Part shown: one piece after another, positions 1-6,430 of the stretch | Numbering within the stretch: the stretch's first letter is position 1 | Layout: every line of letters starts with the position of its first letter | DNA from: an uncultured Gluconobacter sp. | GTDB lineage: Bacteria; Pseudomonadota; Alphaproteobacteria; Acetobacterales; Acetobacteraceae | NCBI GenBank assembly: GCA_937880175.1 | Contig: CALFLO010000134.1 | Location: forward strand, 1 to 7,106 | Direction of reading: 5' to 3' | Length of the DNA: 7,106 nt | The notes under the pieces: generated by a model | Seen by the model: only the letters and a program-made list of their open reading frames with translations | Told to the model about the DNA's origin: nothing | The model's database searches: none | Made by a program: the position numbers and the translations under genes

Positions 1-1015
1 CATGGCGACCGGGCTGTGCCATACCGACAAATACACGCTCTCCGGACAGGACCCGGAGGGCCTGTTTCCGGCCATTCTCGGGCATGAGGGTGCGGGTATC
101 GTCCGGGAAGTCGGGGCCGGGGTGAAGCACCTCAAACCTGGCGATCACGTCATTCCGCTTTATACGCCCGAGTGCCGGGAATGTCCGTCCTGCCTGTCGC
201 GCAAGACCAATCTGTGCACCTCCATCCGCAGCACGCAGGGCAAGGGGCTGATGCCGGATGGCACCTCCCGTTTCTCCTATAAGGGTCAGCCGATCCACCA
301 TTATATGGGCTGCTCGACCTTCGCGAATTTCACGGTCCTGCCGGAAATCGCACTGGCGAAAATCCGCTCCGACGCGCCGTTCGACAAGGTCTGCTATATC
401 GGCTGCGGCGTGACGACCGGTATCGGGGCCGTGCTGTTCACGGCCAAGGTCGAGGCCGGTGCGACGGTCGCAGTGTTCGGGCTGGGTGGCATTGGCCTGA
501 ATGTCATTCAGGGGGCGAAAATGGTCGGGGCCAACCGGATCATCGGCATCGATATCAATCCCGAACGTGAGGCGATCGCACGTCAGTTCGGCATGACGGA
601 TTTCGTGAACCCGAAGGATCTTGGGCCGGACGGGGATCTGGTCGGGCATCTGATCGAGATGACCGGTGGCGGTCTGGACTACACGTTCGAGTGTGTTGGT
701 AATCCGACGTTGATGCGTCAGGCGCTTGAGAGCGCGCATCGTGGCTGGGGCGTGTCCTGCGTTATCGGCGTGGCCGGGGCCGGGCAGGAAATCAGCACGC
801 GGCCGTTCCAGCTCGTGACGGGGCGCCGCTGGATCGGATCGGCGTTCGGTGGTGCACGTGGTCGGACCGATGTGCCGAAAATCGTGGACTGGTACATGGA
901 AGGGCGGATCAACATCGACGCGCTCATCACCCACAAGCTGAAGCTGGCGGACATCAATCTGGGCTTCGATATGATGAGCCGGGGCGAGAGTATCCGCACC
1001 GTTGTGGAGTACTGA
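1..1015 (+). CDS. frmA: S-(hydroxymethyl)glutathione dehydrogenase (class III alcohol dehydrogenase), 5' end missing
   Basis: This zinc enzyme oxidises S-hydroxymethylglutathione, formed spontaneously from formaldehyde and glutathione, to S-formylglutathione with NAD. It is cytoplasmic and catalyses the first enzymatic step of glutathione-dependent formaldehyde removal. Counting from the ATG at base 2, I see catalytic-zinc ligands Cys6 (in CHTD), His28-Glu29 (GHEGAG) and Cys135 (GCGVTTG), four structural-zinc cysteines at 58, 61, 64 and 72, the Rossmann motif GLGGIG (160-165), and Asp184 at the NAD ribose position. The motifs KGLMPDG, FQLVTGR and SIRTVVEY are typical of the class III family. 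Compared with E. coli FrmA as I remember it (369 residues), about 34 N-terminal residues lie left of the window, so the ATG at base 2 is an internal methionine. The stop codon is 2 bases before fghA, indicating one operon. Identification is very secure; adhC is an equivalent name. Confidence 0.96.
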   Translation, partial: MATGLCHTDKYTLSGQDPEGLFPAILGHEGAGIVREVGAGVKHLKPGDHVIPLYTPECRECPSCLSRKTNLCTSIRSTQGKGLMPDGTSRFSYKGQPIHHYMGCSTFANFTVLPEIALAKIRSDAPFDKVCYIGCGVTTGIGAVLFTAKVEAGATVAVFGLGGIGLNVIQGAKMVGANRIIGIDINPEREAIARQFGMTDFVNPKDLGPDGDLVGHLIEMTGGGLDYTFECVGNPTLMRQALESAHRGWGVSCVIGVAGAGQEISTRPFQLVTGRRWIGSAFGGARGRTDVPKIVDWYMEGRINIDALITHKLKLADINLGFDMMSRGESIRTVVEY

Positions 1016-1017
1016 GC

Positions 1018-1866
1018 ATGTCCGAGATCGAGGTTCTGGCGCATCACGCGTGTTTTGACGGATCCGTTCGGTTCATCCGGCACACTTCACAGGCTCTGGG
1101 CGTTCCGGCGACATTCGGGATCTTCCTGCCGAAAGAGGCGCTCGCCGGGCAGAAAGTCCCGGTCATTCATGTGCTCGGCGGTCTCACGGCGACGCAGGAG
1201 ACGTTCCTCATCAAGGCTAACGCGATCCGCTTTGCAGCCGAGCATGGCATTGCGCTGGTCGCGCCCGACACGTCTCCGCGCCATACGGGCATCAGGGGTG
1301 AGGACGATGCCTATGATCTGGGGTCAGGGGCCGGGTTTTATATTGATGCCACGGCCGAGCCCTGGAGCCGGCACTACCGGATGGAGACCTATATCGGCGA
1401 AGAGTTGCCCGCGCTGACCGAGCGGCTTTATCCGCTGGATGGTGCGCGGCGCGGCATCATGGGACATTCCATGGGTGGCATGGGGACGCTGATTCAGGCC
1501 CTGAAATATCCAGATCGCTGGAAGACCGTCTCGGCTTTTGCGCCGATCTGCCATCCCAGCACCGTGCCCTGGGGGCAGAAGGCGTTCGATGCTTATTTCG
1601 GCGGGGATCCGGCGAAATGGCAGAGCTGCGACCCGACGCTTCTGCTGCGCTCAAGGCGGACGCATCCGTCCACCATTCTCGTGGATCAGGGGCTGATGGA
1701 CCAGTATCTGGCGGATCTGTGTCCCGATGCGCTCGAAGCTGCGGCCAAGGAAGGCGGCCAGTCCCTCGAACTTCGTCGTCATGCCGCGTATGACCACTCC
1801 TACTGGTTCGTACAGAGTTTCATCGCGGACCATCTGACTCATCATGCCAAGGGGCTATCCGCGTGA
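1018..1866 (+). CDS. fghA: S-formylglutathione hydrolase
   Basis: This esterase D-family serine hydrolase splits S-formylglutathione into formate and glutathione, completing the reaction begun by the upstream dehydrogenase. It has an alpha/beta-hydrolase fold and should be cytoplasmic. The 282 residues are full family length. The nucleophile is Ser151 in GHSMGG, the acid is probably Asp228 in the DQGLMDQYL stretch, and the base is the histidine of YDHSYWF (about residue 260). The oxyanion/glutathione-side motif LGGLTATQETF and the SPRHTGIRGEDD stretch are also typical. The ATG start is supported by GGAG at 1006-1009, 8 bases upstream inside the end of frmA, and by only 2 bases between the genes. 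The stop overlaps the next gene by 4 bases, so translation of all three genes is probably linked. The name frmB is used for the same activity in E. coli. Confidence 0.96.
   Translation: MSEIEVLAHHACFDGSVRFIRHTSQALGVPATFGIFLPKEALAGQKVPVIHVLGGLTATQETFLIKANAIRFAAEHGIALVAPDTSPRHTGIRGEDDAYDLGSGAGFYIDATAEPWSRHYRMETYIGEELPALTERLYPLDGARRGIMGHSMGGMGTLIQALKYPDRWKTVSAFAPICHPSTVPWGQKAFDAYFGGDPAKWQSCDPTLLLRSRRTHPSTILVDQGLMDQYLADLCPDALEAAAKEGGQSLELRRHAAYDHSYWFVQSFIADHLTHHAKGLSA
1849..1854 (+). promoter_or_regulatory. Ribosome binding site for the RNase T2-family gene
   Basis: AAGGGG lies 8 bases before the GTG at 1863. It supports that GTG as the start even though it overlaps the fghA stop codon (GTGA), and it lies inside fghA coding sequence. 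Confidence 0.6.
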
Positions 1867-2627
1867 AGCGTTCTGTTCTTGTCGCTCTTTTCCTGCTGGG
1901 GGGCTGCGTCTCGCAGGCTCCAACCGGGCCTTCGATCACACCCACGGCCCATACCGATTTCCGGCATGACACGCTGGCGCTGACATGGCAGCCGGGGTTC
2001 TGTGCGTCTGGCGGCGGGTGTGAATGGGATCAGACGCATCGCATTTCGATCGGTCTGCACGGGCTGTGGGCTTCGGAACCGCATACTCTGGAGGCACAGG
2101 GCGTGCCGGTGCAGGACTGGTGGTCCAAGGGCTGTGATCTGTACGATCATAATGACACGCCGCCGCAGCTTTTGCCGACAACGGTTGAGGCGCTGCGTGG
2201 TGTTGTGCCGCATCTGAAGAAGCCGCTTTACGTGCATGAATACACCAAACATGCCCGCTGTTTCGGCTATGACGCGGATCGCTTTTTCATCGCGTCCATG
2301 GAAATGCGGGACCGGTTCGCGGCTTCGGCGTTCGGGCTGTGGCTGTCACAGCAGGCCGGATTTCAGGTCAAGCGCGACGACATGCTGGCGACTTTCGCGC
2401 GTCTGATGAATGTCCGGGACGACCGCGCTCTTCAGGTCCGCTGTGAACCCGCCCATAACGGACAGATGGTGCTGACGCAGCTCTGGTTCACGCTGGACCC
2501 GAAAAAGCTGTCCCGTTTCCCGTATGAAGGGGCCTATCTGTCTTCACCTGACGACCAGAATGGCTGCCCGGCCACGTTCCTCGTGCCGGGCTGGAGCGCA
2601 TCAAATGCGGTCGATCAGCGGCCGTAA
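1863..2627 (+). CDS. Ribonuclease T2-family lipoprotein
   Basis: The 254-residue protein belongs to the RNase T2 family, endoribonucleases that cut single-stranded RNA through a 2',3'-cyclic phosphate. Both active-site blocks are recognisable: HGLW with His66, and HEYTKH with His125, Glu126, Lys129 and His130, matching the family pattern H-E-x-x-K-H. Cysteines at 47, 53, 91, 133, 194 and 235 could form disulfides, which suits an exported enzyme. The N-terminus is a short lipoprotein signal: Lys-Arg, a hydrophobic run and a lipobox LGGC with Cys15. Val at +2 gives no Asp inner-membrane retention signal, so an outer-membrane or periplasmic anchor is likely. The GTG start overlaps the fghA stop by 4 bases, placing it in the formaldehyde operon. 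The 3' end overlaps convergent hisI by 13 bases. Family membership is secure. RNA scavenging is an inference, and why the gene sits here is unknown. Confidence 0.9.
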   Translation: MKRSVLVALFLLGGCVSQAPTGPSITPTAHTDFRHDTLALTWQPGFCASGGGCEWDQTHRISIGLHGLWASEPHTLEAQGVPVQDWWSKGCDLYDHNDTPPQLLPTTVEALRGVVPHLKKPLYVHEYTKHARCFGYDADRFFIASMEMRDRFAASAFGLWLSQQAGFQVKRDDMLATFARLMNVRDDRALQVRCEPAHNGQMVLTQLWFTLDPKKLSRFPYEGAYLSSPDDQNGCPATFLVPGWSASNAVDQRP

Positions 2628-3025
2628 AGCTCTTCGGCGCTGATTTCGGGCTGCGAGGTGTCGCGCAGCCCGTCCGGCGTCACCCCATGATAGAAACAGC
2701 TCCGGCGACCGGTGTGGCAGGCCACGCCGGTCTGATCGACGATCATGAGAACGGCGTCCATGTCACAGTCGAGGCGCGCTTCGGTGAGTTTCTGCTGCTG
2801 ACCTGAGGTCTCGCCCTTGCGCCACAGCTTCTGGCGGCTGCGGGACCAGTAACAGACCCGTCCCGTCAGAAGCGTCTCGCGCAGGGCGTCAGCGTTCATC
2901 CAGGCGAGCATCAGCACCACGCCGTCCGGCGCCTGTGCGAGGGCGGAAATCAGTCCGTTCGCGTCGAACTTCACCTGCGCGATGATGTCATCAACGATGG
3001 CGGGGGCAGGGGGAACATAGGTCAC
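2615..3025 (-). CDS. hisI: Phosphoribosyl-AMP cyclohydrolase
   Basis: HisI opens the purine ring of phosphoribosyl-AMP, the third step of histidine synthesis, in the cytoplasm. The 136-residue protein is the stand-alone form, with no fused HisE pyrophosphohydrolase domain as in E. coli. The metal sites are clear: DCDMD gives Asp86, Cys87, Asp88 and Asp90, and CHTGRRSC gives Cys103 and Cys110. Other family blocks are MLAWMN, YWSRSRQKLWRKGETSG and SCFYHG. The usual histidine in the GETSGH block appears here as glutamine (GETSGQQQ). The start is GTG at 3025, overlapping the ygfZ stop as GTGA, with GAGGAG 8 bases upstream. No other his gene is in the window, so it is separated from the rest of its pathway, at least locally. 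Its 3' end overlaps the convergent RNase gene by 13 bases. Identification is secure. Confidence 0.96.
   Translation of the reverse strand: MTYVPPAPAIVDDIIAQVKFDANGLISALAQAPDGVVLMLAWMNADALRETLLTGRVCYWSRSRQKLWRKGETSGQQQKLTEARLDCDMDAVLMIVDQTGVACHTGRRSCFYHGVTPDGLRDTSQPEISAEELYGR
2647..2672. terminator. GC-rich hairpin at the convergent gene ends, possible terminator without a T-tract
   Basis: A perfect 9-bp inverted repeat (CGGGCTGCG, 8-base loop, CGCAGCCCG) starts 20 bases after the RNase gene stop and lies inside the 3' coding end of hisI. Neither strand shows a run of T after the stem, so it is not a classical intrinsic terminator. It could slow polymerase, stabilise the 3' end of the plus-strand transcript, or be chance in GC-rich coding DNA. 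Confidence 0.3.
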
Positions 3026-3834
3026 GAACGCATCTCCTCAGGAAACCAGGTGGGCCAGACTACAGAAAGCGGCTGCCCATTGCATGTCAGGTCCGATGCG
3101 GACCATGCGTCACGGCGCAGCATGGCGAGGGCCCGGTTGCCACTGCGGGAGCGGATGTCGCCCACTTCGCGTTCGCCGGAAACAATGATGCCGCCTTCTT
3201 CGGGGAACGTGCCGTCTGATAGCGCAACGGGCAGCAGGCGGCGCTTGACGAGGCCGCGGTAATGGGTGCGGGCCGTGAGCTCCTGTCCCATATAGCAGCC
3301 CTTTTTCCAGGACACGCCGTGCAGCAGGTCCATGTCGGCTTCAAGCGCCAGTGTCTGTTCGCTCTCGAAATCCATGACGTCTGGCAGGCCGAGCGTCAGG
3401 CGACGTTCCAGAAATTCGGCAGGCGTTTCGCCGCCCTGATCTGCTCCGGTCACGATGGCCCGCCATCCCGCACCGTCGCAGCGCGGGTCCGGAGCGCTTG
3501 CGAGGACGTTTTGCGGAAGCGAGCGGCTTTCCGCGCCCGTGATGACCTCCAACGGCGTGTTCTCGATCTGCACATCCGCGCGCAGGCGGAAGCGGGAGAG
3601 GCGTTTGGCGAGCATTTCCGCGTGATCGGCGGGGCAGTCCATCAGGATGCGGTCTGGCATATCGTAAAGAAAGAATTCGCTCAGCCAGCGCCCCTGTGGC
3701 GTGAGCAGGGCGCTCCAGACGGCTGTCGTATCCTTCAGGTTCTGGACGTCATTGGTGATGAGGCCCTGAAGAAAGCTGGCGCGGTCCGCTCCCGTAAATG
3801 ACAGGACGGCGCGGTGAGAGAGATATTCTTGCAT
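3022..3834 (-). CDS. ygfZ: YgfZ/CAF17-like folate-binding protein, iron-sulfur cluster maintenance
   Basis: This is a member of the YgfZ (COG0354, GcvT-like) family, tetrahydrofolate-binding proteins that help assemble or repair certain iron-sulfur enzymes and support some tRNA thiolation. The signature K-G-C-Y-x-G-Q-E is present as KGCYMGQE at residues 178-185 (counted from the chosen start), with the conserved Cys180. The N-terminal block SFTGADRASFLQGLITNDV and the LTPQGRWLSEFFLY stretch are also family-typical. I chose the ATG at 3834 (270 residues) because the family homology begins just after it. The frame stays open to an ATG at 3897, but the 21 extra residues do not look like the family, would contain the inverted repeat, and would approach the divergent gene. 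No strong Shine-Dalgarno precedes 3834. The stop overlaps hisI by 4 bases, so the two form an operon. Family is secure; the exact start is fairly likely. Confidence 0.92.
   Translation of the reverse strand: MQEYLSHRAVLSFTGADRASFLQGLITNDVQNLKDTTAVWSALLTPQGRWLSEFFLYDMPDRILMDCPADHAEMLAKRLSRFRLRADVQIENTPLEVITGAESRSLPQNVLASAPDPRCDGAGWRAIVTGADQGGETPAEFLERRLTLGLPDVMDFESEQTLALEADMDLLHGVSWKKGCYMGQELTARTHYRGLVKRRLLPVALSDGTFPEEGGIIVSGEREVGDIRSRSGNRALAMLRRDAWSASDLTCNGQPLSVVWPTWFPEEMRS
3034..3039 (-). promoter_or_regulatory. Ribosome binding site for hisI
   Basis: Read on the minus strand this is GAGGAG, 8 bases before the GTG at 3025. It is embedded in the last codons of ygfZ and decides the GTG start, which implies translation of hisI by ribosomes arriving from ygfZ or re-initiating there. 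Confidence 0.7.
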
Positions 3835-3858
3835 GTAGGACACCGCAGTTCCAACGAC

Positions 3859-3883
3859 TTCCAGCAAATGCATCATGCTGGAA
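3859..3883. repeat. Inverted repeat upstream of ygfZ, possible operator
   Basis: TTCCAGCA and TGCTGGAA form perfect 8-base arms around a 9-base spacer that itself holds the palindrome ATGCAT. The repeat ends 24 bases before the ygfZ ATG and lies between the divergent ygfZ and sensor genes. The spacing suits a dimeric DNA-binding protein covering about two helical turns. It could also form a hairpin in the ygfZ leader. No T-run follows in the direction of transcription on either strand, so it is unlikely to be a terminator. I do not recognise the regulator. Confidence 0.4.
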
Positions 3884-4020
3884 AAACGCCCGACCATAAC
3901 GACGAAATCCGCCTTCCGCCATCTCTGCTTCGGATGTGCAGGACTGAAACGCTTTCTGCCGGATTATGTGGAAATGGTGAATTTCGGCTGGGAGCGCATG
4001 TTTCAGTTCGTGGCTGCGGG

Positions 4021-4049
4021 TTGCAGTCTGGTAATAGTCGGAGGATATT
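4021..4049 (+). promoter_or_regulatory. Weak candidate promoter for the sensor-permease genes
   Basis: TTGCAG (4021-4026), a 17-base spacer and GATATT (4044-4049) form an imperfect sigma-70-like pair in the AT-richest part of the gap between ygfZ and the sensor gene. Transcription would begin about 10 bases before the ATG at 4067. The match is partial (3 of 6 and 4 of 6 consensus bases), so chance is a real possibility. The rest of the gap from about 3884 to 4020 shows nothing else that I can name. Confidence 0.25.
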
Positions 4050-4066
4050 GTTTTGTCGCGGCAGTC

Positions 4067-6430
4067 ATGGCCCTGTTCCGCGAACCCGTCTCTGTCCGGA
4101 GTGAAAGAACGTTGTCAGCCGCAGAAATCGTGGACCCCACCCAGAGCCCCGCCAGCGACCGGCGCCGGATCTTCCAGATCCTGGGTCCGCTTGTGGGCGT
4201 CCTGCTGGTCATTGCCGCGATTACGGGCATCAGCCTTCACAATTACCAGACGACCCGCAAGGGCGCGATCTCGCTCTCCAACGATCTCCTGCGCAGCCAG
4301 CAGCGCTATGTGACGCAGGAAGTCAGCGACTATCTCGCCCCGGCTTCGATCGGTGCCCTGATCGCACAGGACATGTTCCGCGATCCGCTGACCAACGCCA
4401 CGCCTGACACGTTCATGCTGTATGGCCGCTCCATCCTGACGCATACGCCGCAGGTGGACAGCTTCTATATCGCGAATGACCAGGGGCAGTTCTGGATGGT
4501 CACGCGGCACGGGCCGGACGGGTTCGAGCAGACCCATTTCCAGACTGACAATGGCAAGCAGGTCTACCATCACGTCTATACGGACAAAGACGGGAACGTC
4601 ACGAGCGAAGGCGCGGACCCGGCGGACGGATATAATGTCGTAACGCGGCCCTGGTTCGCCAAGGCTGTCAAACATCAGAACGACCCGGACCGGCAGCTCC
4701 ACTGGACCGATCCCTACGCCTATATCTCGACGCATCAGTTCATCATTACGGCCTCGCTCGCCTATGACGGGCATGACGGACACAAATCGGTCTTTGCGAT
4801 CAATATTTCGCTGAACCAGCTCACCTCCTTCCTCAACAGGCTTCAGGTGGGGCGCAGTGGGCAGGCGGTGATCGTGGACATGCACGGCCAGATCATCGCC
4901 GGGCACAATGTCGCGGCGGGGCAGGATCCGAAGACGTTTGATCCGGGAAACGTGTTCCTCGATCCCAAGACACAGCCCGTTTTCACCCATGCTCTCAACC
5001 GATTTCGCATCAAGGGGCCCGGGACGGGCGTGGTGCAGGCGGGGGGAAAGAATTACGTCACGATCGCATCCGAACTGCCCTTCGTGCACCGGCACTGGGT
5101 GCTGCTGCTGAATGCGCCGGAAAGCGATTTTGCCGATTTTGCCCAGACGGCGCGACGGCAGAATATCGGGTTCTCGCTGCTGGTTGTCGGCCTGGCATCC
5201 ATGCTGGCTCTGGCGCTGGTCGCGCAGGGGCGGCATGTGGAACGGCTGCGCAAGCGGCTTCAGCGGGGACGGGACCAGATCAAGGCGGAAAACGGATCGC
5301 TGCTGGAAATTGCCAGCACGCCCGATCTGTTCGATCCCGCGCATGAAGTCCCGATCCTGACGGAAGCCCTGACGGCGCGGACCAGTGCCCGTCGTGCCAG
5401 TCTGTGGCGTCTGCTGCCGGATGGGGACCGCCTGCTTTGCGAGGATGCTTTTGATCCCGCGCGTGACGTGCACAGCACCGGTGTCGAGATCAGCCGGCGT
5501 GACAATGCCAAACTGTTTGAAGCAATGGACGAAGGGCATACGCTCTCGATCACGGACGCCTCGAAAGACGAGCGCACGCAGAACTTCGAGCGGACCATCA
5601 TGCGTGCGGTGGGTGCGAGTTCCCTCCTGCTCCAGCCTGTCCGTAATGCGCACAAGACTGTCGGCGCGATCGTTCTCGAAGATCCGGGTCAGCCGGAAAC
5701 GATGGAGCACATTATTGCCATCGTGGCCGCTGTCGTGGCGCTCCGCTTTGCCAGGCCGTTCGATGCAGCGGTGTCGGACGGCAATTCCGGCTACACGGTC
5801 CCGGCCGAAAAGCACGACACACGGTTCGATGAAGGGTTCCTTCTGGAGCCGTCCGCCACGGCCGGAGAGCCGGTGGCGGCGGGTGTGTACCCGCAGGTTC
5901 CGGTCATGGTCATTTCCTTCGTGGACCCCTATGCGCCAGACCGTGACAGCATCACGCGCGCCATGAACGTCATTCGCACGCTCAGTCTGGAAATCCAGAA
6001 AATCGCGCGTGACAGCGGGCTGTTCTCCGTTCAGGTCGTGAGCAACCGGCTCGTTCTTGTGGGCGGCTGTTCGCAGACTCCCGACCCGTCCGCTGCTGTG
6101 CGGCTGGCGGATGCGGCGGTTTCGATCCGTGAAGCCTGCCTGTCCTCACTGGCGGCGGCGGATCTGGATCCCGTGTTCCGGATCGGCATGGATGTCGGTT
6201 CGGTCATGGCATCTGAACTTGGCGAAGCACCTTCGGTCTTCAATATCTGGGGCGATGCGCTCAACGGGGCAGAACTCCTGACCGGCAGCGCGCCCGATGC
6301 GGGCACGATCCAGGTGTCCGAACAGGCCTATATGATCCTGCGCGAGCATTTCCTCTTCCGGGCGCGTGGAATGTTCTATCTGCCCAACAGCGGCATTACC
6401 CGCAGCTTTGTTCTGGCGGGGCGTCGATGA
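4067..6430 (+). CDS. Membrane sensor: Cache, GAF and degenerate class III cyclase-like domain
   Basis: From the ATG at 4067 the protein has 787 residues. Order of parts: short cytoplasmic tail, membrane span 35-57, a double-Cache-like extracytoplasmic domain about 62-365 (RPWF at 194-197, WTDPY at 213-217, VIVDMHGQIIA near 268), membrane span 366-386, a charged helical linker 388-415, a GAF domain about 411-565, and a C-terminal cyclase-homology domain about 611-775 (VPVMVISFVD, RIGMDVGSVMA, NIWGDALN). By eye against class III cyclases, the first metal Asp (620) and the Asn733 position are kept. The substrate Lys, second metal Asp, purine-contact Asp and transition-state Arg appear as Gln656, Asn660, Asn726 and Leu737. 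I therefore expect a signalling domain without cyclase activity, unless it pairs with an intact partner. The ligand is unknown. The start is uncertain: the frame is open from 3875, with ATGs at 3974 and 3998, and a TTG at 4112 has GGAG 10 bases upstream. The stop overlaps the permease start. Confidence 0.85.
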   Translation: MALFREPVSVRSERTLSAAEIVDPTQSPASDRRRIFQILGPLVGVLLVIAAITGISLHNYQTTRKGAISLSNDLLRSQQRYVTQEVSDYLAPASIGALIAQDMFRDPLTNATPDTFMLYGRSILTHTPQVDSFYIANDQGQFWMVTRHGPDGFEQTHFQTDNGKQVYHHVYTDKDGNVTSEGADPADGYNVVTRPWFAKAVKHQNDPDRQLHWTDPYAYISTHQFIITASLAYDGHDGHKSVFAINISLNQLTSFLNRLQVGRSGQAVIVDMHGQIIAGHNVAAGQDPKTFDPGNVFLDPKTQPVFTHALNRFRIKGPGTGVVQAGGKNYVTIASELPFVHRHWVLLLNAPESDFADFAQTARRQNIGFSLLVVGLASMLALALVAQGRHVERLRKRLQRGRDQIKAENGSLLEIASTPDLFDPAHEVPILTEALTARTSARRASLWRLLPDGDRLLCEDAFDPARDVHSTGVEISRRDNAKLFEAMDEGHTLSITDASKDERTQNFERTIMRAVGASSLLLQPVRNAHKTVGAIVLEDPGQPETMEHIIAIVAAVVALRFARPFDAAVSDGNSGYTVPAEKHDTRFDEGFLLEPSATAGEPVAAGVYPQVPVMVISFVDPYAPDRDSITRAMNVIRTLSLEIQKIARDSGLFSVQVVSNRLVLVGGCSQTPDPSAAVRLADAAVSIREACLSSLAAADLDPVFRIGMDVGSVMASELGEAPSVFNIWGDALNGAELLTGSAPDAGTIQVSEQAYMILREHFLFRARGMFYLPNSGITRSFVLAGRR

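Noticed and set aside
1..4. ATG at base 2 as the start of the dehydrogenase
   Set aside because: Class III alcohol dehydrogenases have about 34 residues before the CHTD zinc motif, so this methionine is internal and the gene begins outside the window.
718..1083. A 121-codon minus-strand frame across the frmA-fghA junction
   Set aside because: It overlaps two confidently identified genes and has no protein features of its own.
3262..3801. A 179-codon plus-strand open frame opposite ygfZ
   Set aside because: ygfZ on the minus strand has the family signature. This frame shows no recognisable motif and no good start signal.
3898..3960. Possible minus-strand promoter for ygfZ
   Set aside because: Only weak partial matches to -10 and -35 elements were found, such as TATGGT without a credible -35 at normal spacing. 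This is not enough to support a call.
4053..4313. TTG-started frame with a perfect GGAGGA 7 bases upstream
   Set aside because: The ribosome-site spacing is attractive, but the product is an Arg/Ser/Pro-rich shadow of the sensor frame with no domain. The first membrane span of the sensor is encoded in the other frame over the same bases.
4115..5815. A 566-codon open frame on the minus strand, opposite the sensor gene
   Set aside because: It lies wholly within the sensor's coding region, its translation is rich in Arg, His, Asp and Gly with no recognisable domain, and the plus-strand frame has clear Cache and GAF features. It is a GC-rich shadow frame.
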